Notes: a model not told the origin generated them from the letters alone. A DNA stretch of 64,000 nt from Acinetobacter sp. Marseille-Q1618 (GCF_902809855.1 NZ_CADDWJ010000004.1:62001-126000); one strand, 5' to 3'; positions 8,560-17,712 are shown, counted from the first letter of the stretch. Numbers and translations: made by a program.

Positions 8560-9648
8560 CTAGGTAATCTTATTTAATTTATCCAGTTCGGCCGTTTTAT
8601 GACGAATGCTTGGTAATAGTTCTTTTCCGTATTCAATGACATCATTTAATGGGTCAAAACCACGAATCAATACGCTGTTAATACCCAGCTTATAATATTC
8701 TGCAATAGATTCTGCGACTTGCTCTGGTGTACCCACTAAAGCTGTAGAGTTATGGTTGCCATGTACTAAGGTAGAGATGCCTGTCCATAAATTAGTGTCA
8801 TGGACTTCTTTTGATGCCAGTTCTACTAAACGCTGGGCTCCTACACTTTGAGCACTTTGTTTATCTTTGCGCAGACCACGGTTTTCAATCTGATCTCGAG
8901 TTAGACGGTAAATATCCTGCGCCTTTTCCCAAGCCTGTGCTTCGGTATCTGCAATAATTGGACGGAAAGAAATATTAAAATCAAGTGGATTTTTACGCTC
9001 AAAATTTACTTCATTTGCTCGAATATTTTTTATAAGCTCTGCAGCACCAGCTAAAGGTTCACCCCAAAGTGCAAATACATCTGCATGTTCAGCAGCTACA
9101 TTTAATGCTTCTTGAGAAGAGCCCCCGAAATATACTGGCAAATGAGATTGATAAGGTTTGATTTCTGAGAAACCATCTTTGACTTGATAGTATTTACCAT
9201 TGTACTGGAAGGGTTTATTGCTGTACCAAGAAAGCTTGGCAATGTCTAAAAATTCTTTTGTACGTGCATATCGTTCAGCTTTAGTTAAGAAGTCACCATC
9301 ACGCTGCTGTTCTGGATCACTCCCCCCTGTAATGACGTGAATTGCTAAACGGCCTTTAACTAAATGATCTAGAGTTGCATACTTACGTGCAGCTAAAGTT
9401 GGTGCTATAAAACCTGGACGATGTGCTAATAAAAACTTTAATTTCGACGTATTTGCACCTGCATGAGCAGCTACAATAAAGCCATCGGGCTGGTCTGACC
9501 ATTGACCAATCAATACCCGATCAAAACCAGCATCCTCATGGGCTTTAGCAAAATTTGCAACATAATCTGGATTAAATACTGGACCTTCTGCTGGAGTCGT
9601 TTCTGAAGCAAGACGATGACCTATCATGCCTAAAATTTGAATTGTCAT
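8560..9648 (-). CDS. FMNH2-dependent alkanesulfonate/sulfone monooxygenase (SsuD-like)
   Basis: The chosen start is ATG 9648, preceded by GGAAA; a TTG at 9660 would add four residues. The 362-residue protein belongs to the bacterial luciferase-like (LLM) group: it shows IGQWSDQPDGFIVAAHAGAN near residue 45, LLAHRPGFIAPTLAARK near 75 and HVITGGSDPEQQRDGD near 105, all close to SsuD. SsuD uses FMNH2 and oxygen to cleave alkanesulfonates into aldehyde and sulfite. The reductase partner SsuE is not in the window. The location beside a SsuA-like binding protein and a LysR gene supports a role in sulfonate-sulfur use. SfnG-like (dimethylsulfone) activity is an alternative. Confidence 0.85.
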   Translation of the reverse strand: MTIQILGMIGHRLASETTPAEGPVFNPDYVANFAKAHEDAGFDRVLIGQWSDQPDGFIVAAHAGANTSKLKFLLAHRPGFIAPTLAARKYATLDHLVKGRLAIHVITGGSDPEQQRDGDFLTKAERYARTKEFLDIAKLSWYSNKPFQYNGKYYQVKDGFSEIKPYQSHLPVYFGGSSQEALNVAAEHADVFALWGEPLAGAAELIKNIRANEVNFERKNPLDFNISFRPIIADTEAQAWEKAQDIYRLTRDQIENRGLRKDKQSAQSVGAQRLVELASKEVHDTNLWTGISTLVHGNHNSTALVGTPEQVAESIAEYYKLGINSVLIRGFDPLNDVIEYGKELLPSIRHKTAELDKLNKIT

Positions 9649-9700
9649 TTCAATTTCCAAAAAAAATTTGAAGTTGAAACAACTGTAAGTTAAAAAATAG

Positions 9701-9749
9701 TATGCGTTAAATAAATATTTATAATAAACTAATATTAATTTAACGCATA
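9701..9749. promoter_or_regulatory. 12-bp perfect inverted repeat upstream of the monooxygenase gene
   Basis: TATGCGTTAAAT at 9701-9712 pairs exactly with ATTTAACGCATA at 9738-9749 across 25 AT-rich bases. It lies between the end of the LysR gene and the start of the SsuD-like gene, about 50 bases before that start. Its symmetry and place suit a LysR-type operator, perhaps for the regulator encoded next to it. It is too loosely spaced for a strong terminator. Confidence 0.5.
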
Positions 9750-9764
9750 AAATAAATTTTTAGA

Positions 9765-10661
9765 TTACGCTAAATGCACTTCTTTGTTAAATCGTTCCAT
9801 AATTACATCAAACAATTCAGCTTGGGCATGATTTAGGTTTTCCCTGCGTGCATTGTAAACAATGACATCTAGATTGAGTTCTTCAATATCTAGAATTGAT
9901 AACTGATTAAAATGTGGCGTTTGAGAGATTAATTCCTGCGCAAAGAAACCCGCACCGACACCTTGCTGTACTAAATCTAACTGAACTCTGGCTCCAGTAA
10001 CTTCAATTTTCAAATTTAGCTGTTCATGTTGTTTTTCCAACTGTTCAGTTAAAAATTCTCTAAATCCACATCCTTTATTATTTAAAATCCAGCCTAGCTC
10101 TTGTATATCTTCCCATGCTGAAATGCCAGATCTACCTAAAGACTTTGAAACTACAGGTCTAATATGTAAAGTACCCATAATTTTCAGAGCATAATCTTTT
10201 GGAAAAGCACTATGTTCTTTTGCAGTAGAAATTACGCCATCAAGTTCATCTTGAGCTAATTTAGATAATAATTCCTTACCCCACCCTGTACTCATTTCAA
10301 TTTTTGCAGAGGGAAAATCTTTTTGGAGATCTTGTATCATTCCAAAAATACCAGACTCTGATAGGCTATTTGGAATTCCTATCCTAAGGTGTGTTGAATT
10401 TACACTTTGTAAAGCAATAATTTGCTTCAATCTATTGAATTCTTGCTCAATAATACAGCACTGCTCATATATTTCTCGTCCTTTTGCGGTTAACTTTAAA
10501 GGACGAGTATTTCGATCAAATAGTTGCACTGAACAGTCTTGTTCCAGGCTCTGAATGCGACGTGTAACTGCAGGCTGTGTAATCCCTAATTGCTGTGCTG
10601 TTAGACTGGTAGATTGCAATTTAACAAATGCGGTAAAAGCGTGAATGTCTTCAATCTTCAT
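9765..10661 (-). CDS. LysR-family transcriptional regulator
   Basis: 298 residues with an N-terminal winged helix-turn-helix (MKIEDIHAFTAFVKLQSTS, then QQLGITQPAVTRRIQSLEQD) and a C-terminal effector-binding domain. This is the usual size and order for LysR proteins. Its place directly upstream of the SsuD-like gene, with an inverted repeat in between, suggests it controls the sulfonate genes in the way Cbl, CysB or SsuR do in other bacteria. The ligand cannot be told from sequence. Its own upstream gap, 10662-10814, holds a short AT-rich region before the second SsuA-like gene. Confidence 0.85.
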   Translation of the reverse strand: MKIEDIHAFTAFVKLQSTSLTAQQLGITQPAVTRRIQSLEQDCSVQLFDRNTRPLKLTAKGREIYEQCCIIEQEFNRLKQIIALQSVNSTHLRIGIPNSLSESGIFGMIQDLQKDFPSAKIEMSTGWGKELLSKLAQDELDGVISTAKEHSAFPKDYALKIMGTLHIRPVVSKSLGRSGISAWEDIQELGWILNNKGCGFREFLTEQLEKQHEQLNLKIEVTGARVQLDLVQQGVGAGFFAQELISQTPHFNQLSILDIEELNLDVIVYNARRENLNHAQAELFDVIMERFNKEVHLA

Positions 10662-10814
10662 TGAAAATTAAACCTCGGCATGATGGCACTACAGCCTGTT
10701 GCACTATTGAAATCTTACAAAAAAATCCAATTTGAAAATCAAACCGTTAAAAATAAAAAATTCTGAAATCTAATTTAAAATTTCAGAACTTATTCTATGT
10801 GAAGTCTAGACTTA

Positions 10815-11780
10815 TTATTGAAAAATGTCAGAACTCTTTGCATTAATTGTTTTTGAAATCAAATTTTCGTTATAAAAAGCATCTGCAATTTTTTGTTGTT
10901 CAACCATATCACTTACAACTACAGGCTGTACGTTATAACTCCTGTTTTTATTTGCTTTCAGTACGACATCTTGCGGTAAGCCACCCCATAAAGGACTTAA
11001 AGTTTTTGCAGTTTTTTCAGGATGATCTTTAACCCATTCTGCTTTTTTCTGTAATTCAACAATGATCAGTTTTAAAATTTTTGGATACTTTCCTGCAAAG
11101 CTTTGTGTAGTGAGATAATAACGCGTATAGCTCGCAAGTCCTTCACCTGTTACCAAAATCTTCGCATTCTGAATAACTGTACCACTTGAAACATATGGCT
11201 CCCAAGTCACCCAAGCATCTACACCGTTCTGTTCAAAAGCTGCGCGACCATCTGCCGGGCTAAGCCAAGCTGGCTGAATATCCTTAAAGTTCAAACCAGC
11301 TTTGTTTAAAGTAGCGATCAGCAAATAATGACTTCCAGCTGCTTTAGTAACTGCAATTTTTTTTCCTTTTAAATCTTGCAATGTTTTGATGTTAGAGTTT
11401 TGTGGAATTAAAATTGCTTGAGCATGGGGTGATGCCGTTTCTTTTGCATAATAAGTTAATTCTGCTTTAGCAACTTGTGCAAAGACTGGCACAGTATCGG
11501 CCACATCTGCAGTGACATCAATACTTCCTACATTCAATGCTTCCAAAAGAGGTTGACCACTTGTGAATTCATGCCAGTTAACCTTGATATTGTACTTTTT
11601 AAGTTCCTGCTCAAGTTCACCCGACTCCTTTAATAAAGTCATTAAAGTTGATGAACGCTGATAACCAATACGTATACTTGGAGGTGCTTTATCTGCTACT
11701 GTTGGCTGTTCCTCCTTGTTACAGGCAGTTAAGGTAAGAACACTAAATATCAGTGAGAAAAAAAAGAGTTTTCTAGCCAT
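10815..11780 (-). CDS. Second SsuA-like substrate-binding lipoprotein
   Basis: 321 residues with a lipoprotein signal (Cys20 in LTAC). The body has the same family marks as the 7529-8524 protein: IRIGYQRSSTLMTLLKESGE, then FTSGQPLLEALNVGSIDVTA, PADGRAAFEQNGVDAWVTWE. The two proteins are clearly diverged paralogues, which implies two different sulfonate or sulfate-ester ligands. No ABC permease of the SsuBC type accompanies it. It is transcribed away from the metN-like gene. Confidence 0.85.
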   Translation of the reverse strand: MARKLFFFSLIFSVLTLTACNKEEQPTVADKAPPSIRIGYQRSSTLMTLLKESGELEQELKKYNIKVNWHEFTSGQPLLEALNVGSIDVTADVADTVPVFAQVAKAELTYYAKETASPHAQAILIPQNSNIKTLQDLKGKKIAVTKAAGSHYLLIATLNKAGLNFKDIQPAWLSPADGRAAFEQNGVDAWVTWEPYVSSGTVIQNAKILVTGEGLASYTRYYLTTQSFAGKYPKILKLIIVELQKKAEWVKDHPEKTAKTLSPLWGGLPQDVVLKANKNRSYNVQPVVVSDMVEQQKIADAFYNENLISKTINAKSSDIFQ

Positions 11781-12213
11781 TTGCGATCACGTCTATGAAT
11801 GAAATTGAAGGATTTAATTTCAGCGCATTCTAGAAATAAGTTATGTATAGAATGAAATAAATTAATTTCATATTGAAAGACAAAAATAAGAATAATCATT
11901 TCAGAGTATATAGTCACAAACATAGAAAAATTCTTTATTTTCAAATTTATAAAACTTCATTAATTGGATCATAAATCATAAGCTATTGAAATATATTGTT
12001 AATTAATAAAGGGGGCTCCTTTTCTTTTAGTGTTTTTAAAGGCATAGCAATATATTTTGTTCCTTCTAGCATCGTTAACTAATCCATAAATTATTATTAA
12101 TTTTTTTAATATAAATTTATTAATAATATTTATTATAAACATATTAAATTCTGCATTATGTTAACTGCTATAGAGCAATCGCATTCATGATGATGGGGCA
12201 ACATAGAGAATCA
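11781..12213. promoter_or_regulatory. Divergent intergenic region between SsuA-like gene and metN-like gene
   Basis: About 430 bases, extremely AT-rich toward the right (12080-12150). It must hold the promoters for the minus-strand binding-protein gene and for the plus-strand metN-metI operon. I could not pick out a single convincing operator or riboswitch. No S-box-like stem set is apparent. Confidence 0.4.
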
Positions 12214-12978
12214 ATGATGATACAACTGCAGAGTCTGAATAAAGTATTTGTACAAAGGGACAGCCAACTTACCGCCGTATCTAATGTCAGTCTGAATATT
12301 CATGAAGGTGATGTTTTTGGCATTATCGGTTTTAGTGGTGCAGGAAAGTCAACCCTACTGCGCATGATTAACTTGCTGGAACGCCCGAATAGCGGTGACA
12401 TTAAAATTCAAGGAAATTCTTTGCTTCAGTTGTCTAGAAAACAGTTACTTGAACAGCGTAAATCTATTGGTATGATCTTTCAGCATTTCAATCTATTAAC
12501 TAACCGTACAGCACTTGAAAATATTGAATTGCCTTTAGAATTCTTAGGTGTATCGAAAGTGGTACGCCGTAAACGTGCGCTAGAATGCCTTGAACTTGTC
12601 GATCTATTGGATAAAAAAGATGCTTATCCAAACCAACTCAGCGGTGGTCAAAAACAGCGTATCGCAATTGCGCGCGCCATTGTGACCCAGCCAAAAATCC
12701 TACTCTGTGATGAGCCAACTTCTGCGGTAGACCCACAAACTAAAGAATCTATTTTGTATTACTTGTCTAAGATCAATAAACAGTTTGGCATCACGATAGT
12801 GATTGTGACTCATGAAATGCAACTAGTACATAAAATCTGTAACCGTGTAGCGGTAATGGAACAGGGTCAAGTAATTGAAGAGTTTGACCTCAATCAGCCA
12901 ATCCAGCAACCGGTCAAATCTATGATTTCAAAATTACTACTCAATGATGTCAGTATCAGCATAAAAGAGGTTTCCTAA
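12214..12978 (+). CDS. metN: Methionine-type ABC transporter ATPase (MetN-like, short form)
   Basis: I prefer the start at ATG 12214, just after an AGAGA, because MetN proteins begin MIQL; an ATG at 12187 has no ribosome site. The protein has Walker A GFSGAGKSTLLRMINLLERP, the Q-loop MIFQHFNLL, the signature LSGGQKQRIAIARA and Walker B ILLCDEPTSAVD. It belongs with MetN. At about 254 residues it lacks the C-terminal NIL (ACT-like) domain that normally senses methionine and shuts off transport. It is followed after one base by the permease gene. Confidence 0.85.
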   Translation: MMIQLQSLNKVFVQRDSQLTAVSNVSLNIHEGDVFGIIGFSGAGKSTLLRMINLLERPNSGDIKIQGNSLLQLSRKQLLEQRKSIGMIFQHFNLLTNRTALENIELPLEFLGVSKVVRRKRALECLELVDLLDKKDAYPNQLSGGQKQRIAIARAIVTQPKILLCDEPTSAVDPQTKESILYYLSKINKQFGITIVIVTHEMQLVHKICNRVAVMEQGQVIEEFDLNQPIQQPVKSMISKLLLNDVSISIKEVS

Positions 12979-12979
12979 T

Positions 12980-13645
12980 ATGTACGAAAAAGTAATCAAT
13001 ATTTGGCCTGAAATTCAAACAGCACTTGGCGAAACCTTTTATATGCTGTCTGTAACGATTCTACTCGGCATTATTTTTGGTGGAATAGTAGGCACTGTAC
13101 TGTATTTAACTCGTGATGGCTCAATTTCTAGCAATAAGTTGGTAAATGGCGTTTTAAATGCTGTAGTGAACTTCATACGTTCTTTCCCTTTTTTAATTCT
13201 TGCTATTTCCATTGTGCCTTTAACACGCTTAATTGTCGGAACTTCAATTGGTACAACAGCCGCGATTGTTCCAATGACCATCAGTTGTATACCTTACTTT
13301 GCTCGCTTTGTCGAAGCTGCATTATTAGAGGTCAACCGTGGGGTAATTGAAGCAGCAGAAGCAATGGGTGCAACTAAATTTCAAATTGTACATAAAGTAC
13401 TGTTTTCAGAAGCACGTGCAGCGATTGTTAACTCAATCACTATTGTGACAGTGAGTTATTTTTCTTACTCCACGATTGTTGGGATTGTGGGGGGTGGCGG
13501 TATTGGCGACTTTGCTATCAGATATGGTTTCCATCGTTTTGAAACAGATATTCTGATTTTTACTGTGCTTATTATTATTTTTATTGTTCAGATTATTCAA
13601 TTTACTGGCAACTATTTTGTGAAGCGATTAGATAAACGTTTTTAA
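12980..13645 (+). CDS. metI: Methionine-type ABC transporter permease (MetI-like)
   Basis: 221 residues with five to six hydrophobic segments and the EAA loop (EAAEAMGATKFQIVHKVLFS) that contacts the ATPase. The length and sequence (GGGGIGDFAIRYGFHRFETD near the end) match MetI. The gene starts one base after the metN-like stop, so the two are coupled. In an intact operon metQ would follow directly, but here only the last part of a metQ gene does. Confidence 0.9.
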   Translation: MYEKVINIWPEIQTALGETFYMLSVTILLGIIFGGIVGTVLYLTRDGSISSNKLVNGVLNAVVNFIRSFPFLILAISIVPLTRLIVGTSIGTTAAIVPMTISCIPYFARFVEAALLEVNRGVIEAAEAMGATKFQIVHKVLFSEARAAIVNSITIVTVSYFSYSTIVGIVGGGGIGDFAIRYGFHRFETDILIFTVLIIIFIVQIIQFTGNYFVKRLDKRF

Positions 13646-13659
13646 GGAATTAATTTATA

Positions 13660-13755
13660 TCTGAAGAAGTGCAAATAATTAAAGATGCATTTACTGCCAA
13701 TGATACTCGTGATTTCGTACTGAAAAACTATTCAGGCACAGTCACTTGGGAAAAT
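13660..13755 (+). pseudogene. C-terminal relic of a metQ gene
   Basis: Directly after metI the plus strand reads SEEVQIIKDAFTANDTRDFV followed by LKNYSGTVTWE. This is nearly the same as the end of the intact MetQ at 15072-15902 (VKEAFIAEDTREFVLKNYAD then TVTWPKQ). The rest of the gene is gone and the frame runs on into the leader of the next gene. It shows that a metNIQ operon once stood here and lost most of its metQ when the oxidoreductase gene was placed behind metI. Confidence 0.8.
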
Positions 13756-13779
13756 AGTAAGTATATAGGGGGCTATTTT

Positions 13780-14988
13780 ATGAATATTGAAGTTAAGGAG
13801 GTGTCAAATGCATCACTTCCCTACCATGAGCGTCCAGAATTTCTTGCATTGATTGATGCAGTTAAAGCTGATTTAGAAGTACGTGATAGTAACGGTGAAC
13901 AACCACCAGCTCAGATAGTCCGATATCTGAAATCAAAAAAATTGGGTGCACTTCGTCTACCAAAACAATATGGTGGTCAAGCACTTAGCATTGAAGAATT
14001 GTTTGCCGTGATTATCGAGCTAAGTCGTGCGGACTCTGATGTAGCACATATTTTCCATTCACATTTTCAGTTTACTGAAGATGTGTTGAAACATCCCGAT
14101 CCTTCATACCGTGAAAAATGGTTTGAGCGTATTGCTAATGGAAAAATTATTAGTAATGCCCTAGCTGAACCATCTTTACATAATATTGGCAATGGCAAGC
14201 TGATAACCCATATCCTAAATGAAAATGGCAAACTATTTTTAAATGGAAAAAAATACTTCACTACCGGTACCTTGCATGCTGACTACGTATTAGTATGGGC
14301 ACAAAGTCACCTAGATTCTTTATGTCATGTAGTTGTGCCGACAAATCGTGAAGGAGTAGAAATTTTTGATGACTGGATTGGCATTGGTCAGCGTAACACT
14401 GCCAGTGGTACCACTTTATTTAAAAATGTTGTCATTTCCGAAGATGAAATCCGTTGGTCTAAACGAAATGGCTTAGTGAATAAGCCATTTGCACAGCTGT
14501 ACATTCAAGCCATTATTGCAGGCCAAACTAAAGCCATAGAAGATCGTACTGCTGTGCTCCTGACCAATCGTGGTCGCACATTCAGCTATGGTAATGCTGA
14601 ACAAGCGCGTGATGAACCGCTTTTTCTAGAAAAAGCAGGTGAAATTTCTTCTATTTCTTTTATTGTTGAAAATTCCGTTTTACGGGCAGCACGTTCATTA
14701 GATCGTGTGATCCAGCATTTAGACCTTCCCAGCTATGATTCTATACTGCAGCAGGCAGCGGCAGATGCAGCAAAAGTAAAAGTCGCAATTGATCCTCTAG
14801 CCCTAAAAGCTGCCAATCTGATGTTCGAAGTTATCGGTGCTTCCGCAATGGGAAGAGATACATTTAATGATCGTCACTGGCGCAATATTCGTACGCTATC
14901 AACGCATAACTCGGTCAGCCTGAAAGCTAAGGTATTAGGTGATATTTTAGTCAATAAAAAAACTGTACCAGATATCGGCTATTTCTAA
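13780..14988 (+). CDS. SfnB/DszC-like acyl-CoA dehydrogenase-family oxidoreductase
   Basis: The start is ATG 13780, preceded by TAGGGGG; an earlier ATG at 13669 lies in the metQ relic and is not expected to be used. The 402-residue protein has the acyl-CoA dehydrogenase fold: an N-terminal helical part (LRLPKQYGGQALSIEELFAV), the middle beta domain (SNALAEPSLHNIGNGK, LNGKKYFTTGTLHADYV) and a C-terminal helical bundle. It resembles the SfnB/DszC group, flavin enzymes linked to desulfurisation and dimethylsulfone use. It sits between metI and metQ, an unusual place that ties it to sulfur acquisition. Confidence 0.8.
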   Translation: MNIEVKEVSNASLPYHERPEFLALIDAVKADLEVRDSNGEQPPAQIVRYLKSKKLGALRLPKQYGGQALSIEELFAVIIELSRADSDVAHIFHSHFQFTEDVLKHPDPSYREKWFERIANGKIISNALAEPSLHNIGNGKLITHILNENGKLFLNGKKYFTTGTLHADYVLVWAQSHLDSLCHVVVPTNREGVEIFDDWIGIGQRNTASGTTLFKNVVISEDEIRWSKRNGLVNKPFAQLYIQAIIAGQTKAIEDRTAVLLTNRGRTFSYGNAEQARDEPLFLEKAGEISSISFIVENSVLRAARSLDRVIQHLDLPSYDSILQQAAADAAKVKVAIDPLALKAANLMFEVIGASAMGRDTFNDRHWRNIRTLSTHNSVSLKAKVLGDILVNKKTVPDIGYF

Positions 14989-15071
14989 TCTAACAGTGTA
15001 CGTTAAGTGGCCTGAAAATTTAAGGCGTTATTTAAAACAACCGCGCAAACAGCGCACATAATGGAATAGCT

Positions 15072-15902
15072 ATGAAATTTAAAAATGTATTGATTGCTGC
15101 GCTTGCTACATCGATTGGTTTTGGGTTGCCAGGCTGTGCTAAACAAGATAAAACAGCTACTACTGCGAACAGTGAAACCAAAGTCGTTACTTTACTTACA
15201 CGAGATAATCCTCCATATCCACAAATTGCTGAATATGTAAGGAATAAAGTTAAAAAACAAAATATTGAACTGAAAATTAAATACGCTAATGATGGCTTGA
15301 TTCCGAACAAATCAGTGGCAGATGATGAAGCTGACTTAAACTATTTCCAGCATAAATATTATATGCAATCAGCAAAAGAATTAAATAATTGGGATTTAGT
15401 AGCAATCGCATCAACTTTTAATGGAATGTTTGGCGCTTATTCACCGAAATATAAAAGTCTAAAGGATTTGCCTGAGGGAGCTAAGGTTATTATTCCTTCA
15501 GATCCATCAAATGGAGGGCGTGCACTCAATTTATTAGCGCGTGCGAAACTGATTGAATTAAAACCAAATACGGGTGCAAAAACCAGCTTAAAAGATATTA
15601 CTTCAAATCCTAAGAATTTAAAGTTTTTAGAAGTTGAGCATGCATTAGTACCAGTTAGCTTTAAAGATTCAGACTTAGCAATTATGGCAGGTGCATATAC
15701 TATTCACGCTGATCTGATACCCAAACGTGATTCAATTTATCTTGAACAAGATAATCAGGAATATAACAGTGTACTAGTATCCAATAGCAAAGCTGCTCAA
15801 AGATCTGAAGTAGAACTCGTTAAAGAGGCCTTTATCGCAGAAGATACGCGTGAATTTGTTTTAAAAAATTATGCCGATACGGTTACTTGGCCAAAACAAT
15901 AA
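15072..15902 (+). CDS. metQ: MetQ-type methionine-binding lipoprotein
   Basis: 276 residues with a lipoprotein signal ending in the lipobox LPGC (Cys22), preceded by GGAATAGCT as ribosome site. The NlpA/MetQ fold is seen in LKIKYANDGLIPNKSVADDE, ADLNYFQHKYYM and the end TVTWPKQ. Its role is periplasmic capture of methionine (D- or L-) for the MetNI importer encoded just upstream. The gene is separated from metI by the SfnB-like gene. Confidence 0.9.
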   Translation: MKFKNVLIAALATSIGFGLPGCAKQDKTATTANSETKVVTLLTRDNPPYPQIAEYVRNKVKKQNIELKIKYANDGLIPNKSVADDEADLNYFQHKYYMQSAKELNNWDLVAIASTFNGMFGAYSPKYKSLKDLPEGAKVIIPSDPSNGGRALNLLARAKLIELKPNTGAKTSLKDITSNPKNLKFLEVEHALVPVSFKDSDLAIMAGAYTIHADLIPKRDSIYLEQDNQEYNSVLVSNSKAAQRSEVELVKEAFIAEDTREFVLKNYADTVTWPKQ

Positions 15903-15929
15903 AACTACTTCATAAATTTTTATTTTTTC

Positions 15930-16515
15930 TGAGACCTCTACACAGATGATTCTGCTGTTTAATGGAACGTATAACATACTGGCTAATTCGGATACCTTTA
16001 GCCTGTAAATACTTAGTCAGTCGAATATAACCATAACTTTCATTGGTCTTGTGATGGGGATTTTGACCAATATTGTCTACTGATTGCTTTGAATCTTTCG
16101 TTGGCTTAAACCTTGTTTAAGCCAATCATAAAGCCTTAATACTGAGACATTTAGCAATCTAGCCATCATTGTGGTTGGGTATGTGTTTTTGTGCTTTTTC
16201 ATGTAAGCGTACCTCACTGAATTTTTGTGGCAAAGTACCCTGCCGCTTTTTTTGAAAAATTTTTCTATTTTCGCAGTTTTTAGTTGTTGTTTGAGTTTCT
16301 TATTTTCTTCGAGTAGAGCAATGAGATCGAGCGAATACTGTAGTGTTCCTGCTAATGTCCCAACCTTTGCTTTCTTGTACCAATTTGACAAGGTCTGCAT
16401 GGAAATATTAGTTGTCGTGCTGTTTCGGAAACATTACCTTTGTTTTCTTCAATTGCTTTTATTGCTTTAGCTTTAAATTCTGCTGTATAAATCTTTTGTT
16501 TTTTTGCTCATGGTA
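15930..16515 (-). pseudogene. IS3-family transposase relic (orfA and part of orfB)
   Basis: The minus strand reads KIYTAEFKAKAIKAIEENKG then a frameshift and SNWYKKAKVGTLAGTLQ, LDLIALLEENKKLKQQLKTA: the OrfA helix-turn-helix and leucine zipper. It continues into OrfB-type sequence (VRYAYMKKHKNTYPTTMMAR, then after another shift ESYGYIRLTKYLQAKGIRIS). The catalytic DDE core is missing. GGTAAACT and AGTTTACC face each other at about 16511-16538. Confidence 0.75.
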
Positions 16516-16675
16516 AACTCCTGCTGAGTATAGTTTACCAAATTAAAGCCTCCGTTTTTATCAGCACACATCACCTTCATTTAAGCCTGTTTTCCTTAAT
16601 AATTGAATTAAGGACTGATAGACTTGCTTTATCATCATTATATGTCCCATTGTATACAAGTTCCATTTTCTAAAT

Positions 16676-17712
16676 GGCTTTGTTGCATAAACCTACCGTT
16701 AAAAGGTTATTCAACATTATAATTCTCAAATGAATAAGCCCACACCTAAAATCTATCGTACAACCAATTGGTCTTCTTATAACAGAGCATTAATAAATCG
16801 AGGAAATATCTCTATTTGGTTTGATCCCAAAACTCAATGGGACGCTCAACCAAAAGGCAAACATGGTCGAAATCAAACCTATTCTGATGTTGCTATCCAA
16901 TGCTGTCTGATGATTAAATCTCTATTCCGTCTGTCTTTACGTATGGTCACAGGCTTTGTTCAAAGTCTTATTCATCTTTGTAGATTAGATTGGACAGCCC
17001 CAGATTATTCCACTATTTGTAGAAGACAAAAGCATATTGATATTGCAATTAACTATCAAAAAAGCAGTAATGGTCTCCATCTACTCGTTGATTCTACTGG
17101 CTTAAAGTTTTTAGGTGAAGGGGAATGGAAACGTAAAAAACATCAGCCTGAATATCGTCGCCAATGGCGTAAATTACATATTGGTATCAATGCTGAAACC
17201 CTTCAAATACGCGCTATTCAGCTCACAACCAACAATGTGAGTGATTCACAGGTGCTTGGTGATTTACTGGATCAGATTCCACAAGAAGAACAGATTGACT
17301 CCGTCTATACTGATGGGGCTTATGACACCAAGCAATGCCGTCAGATCATCGCAGACCGACAAGCGCGCAGTGATTCCACCAAGAATAAATGCGAAACCTT
17401 GGAAAGATACAAAGACCAGCTCGCTAGAGCGAAATGAATTACTTCGGACAGTTAAACGTTTAGGTAGGACACTATGGAAAAAATGGTCAGGCTATCATCG
17501 CCGAAGTTTGGTCGAAACCAAGATGCATTGCATAAAATTATTAGGGGATAAACTCAGTTCGAGAAACTTTCAAAGCCAAGTCAATGAGATTCATGCACGT
17601 GTAGCAGTCCTCAACAGATTTACGGAATTAGGTCGACCACATACCCAAGTTATGCCTTAAATTTGAGTTAATTGGAGAAGTATTATCTTTTAAATCTTTA
17701 TGCAACAAAGCC
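16676..17712 (+). mobile_element. IS5-family insertion sequence, complete ends
   Basis: The element has perfect 16-bp terminal repeats, GGCTTTGTTGCATAAA at 16676-16691 and TTTATGCAACAAAGCC at 17697-17712. It is 1037 bp long and holds one transposase gene, broken by a frameshift. The bases outside the ends (…TAAAT left, GTTTA… right) do not form a target duplication, so the present flanks were probably joined by recombination between IS copies or by a deletion. The right flank cuts into an MFS gene. Confidence 0.85.
16730..17660 (+). pseudogene. IS5-family transposase with one frameshift
   Basis: The first frame (16730-17437) encodes the N-terminal part, including GRNQTYSDVAIQCCLMIKSL, and the first catalytic region (HLLVDSTGLKFLGEGEWKRK), then DSVYTDGAYDTKQCRQII with the second Asp. 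Near 17360 the frame changes. The second frame carries the end, AVIPPRINAKPWKD... to GRPHTQVMP with the catalytic Glu region. Comparison with the relic at 481-540 (which reads NASAIIPSRKNAKP) suggests loss of two bases in this copy. Unless the shift is bypassed, the transposase is not made in full. Confidence 0.8.

Noticed and set aside
12150..12165. pdif-like half (TTATGTTAACT) before metN
   Set aside because: The XerC half is missing at the required distance.
15032..15310. Minus-strand frame with hydrophobic segments
   Set aside because: It lies antisense to the start of metQ, whose lipoprotein signal explains the sequence; no ribosome site.
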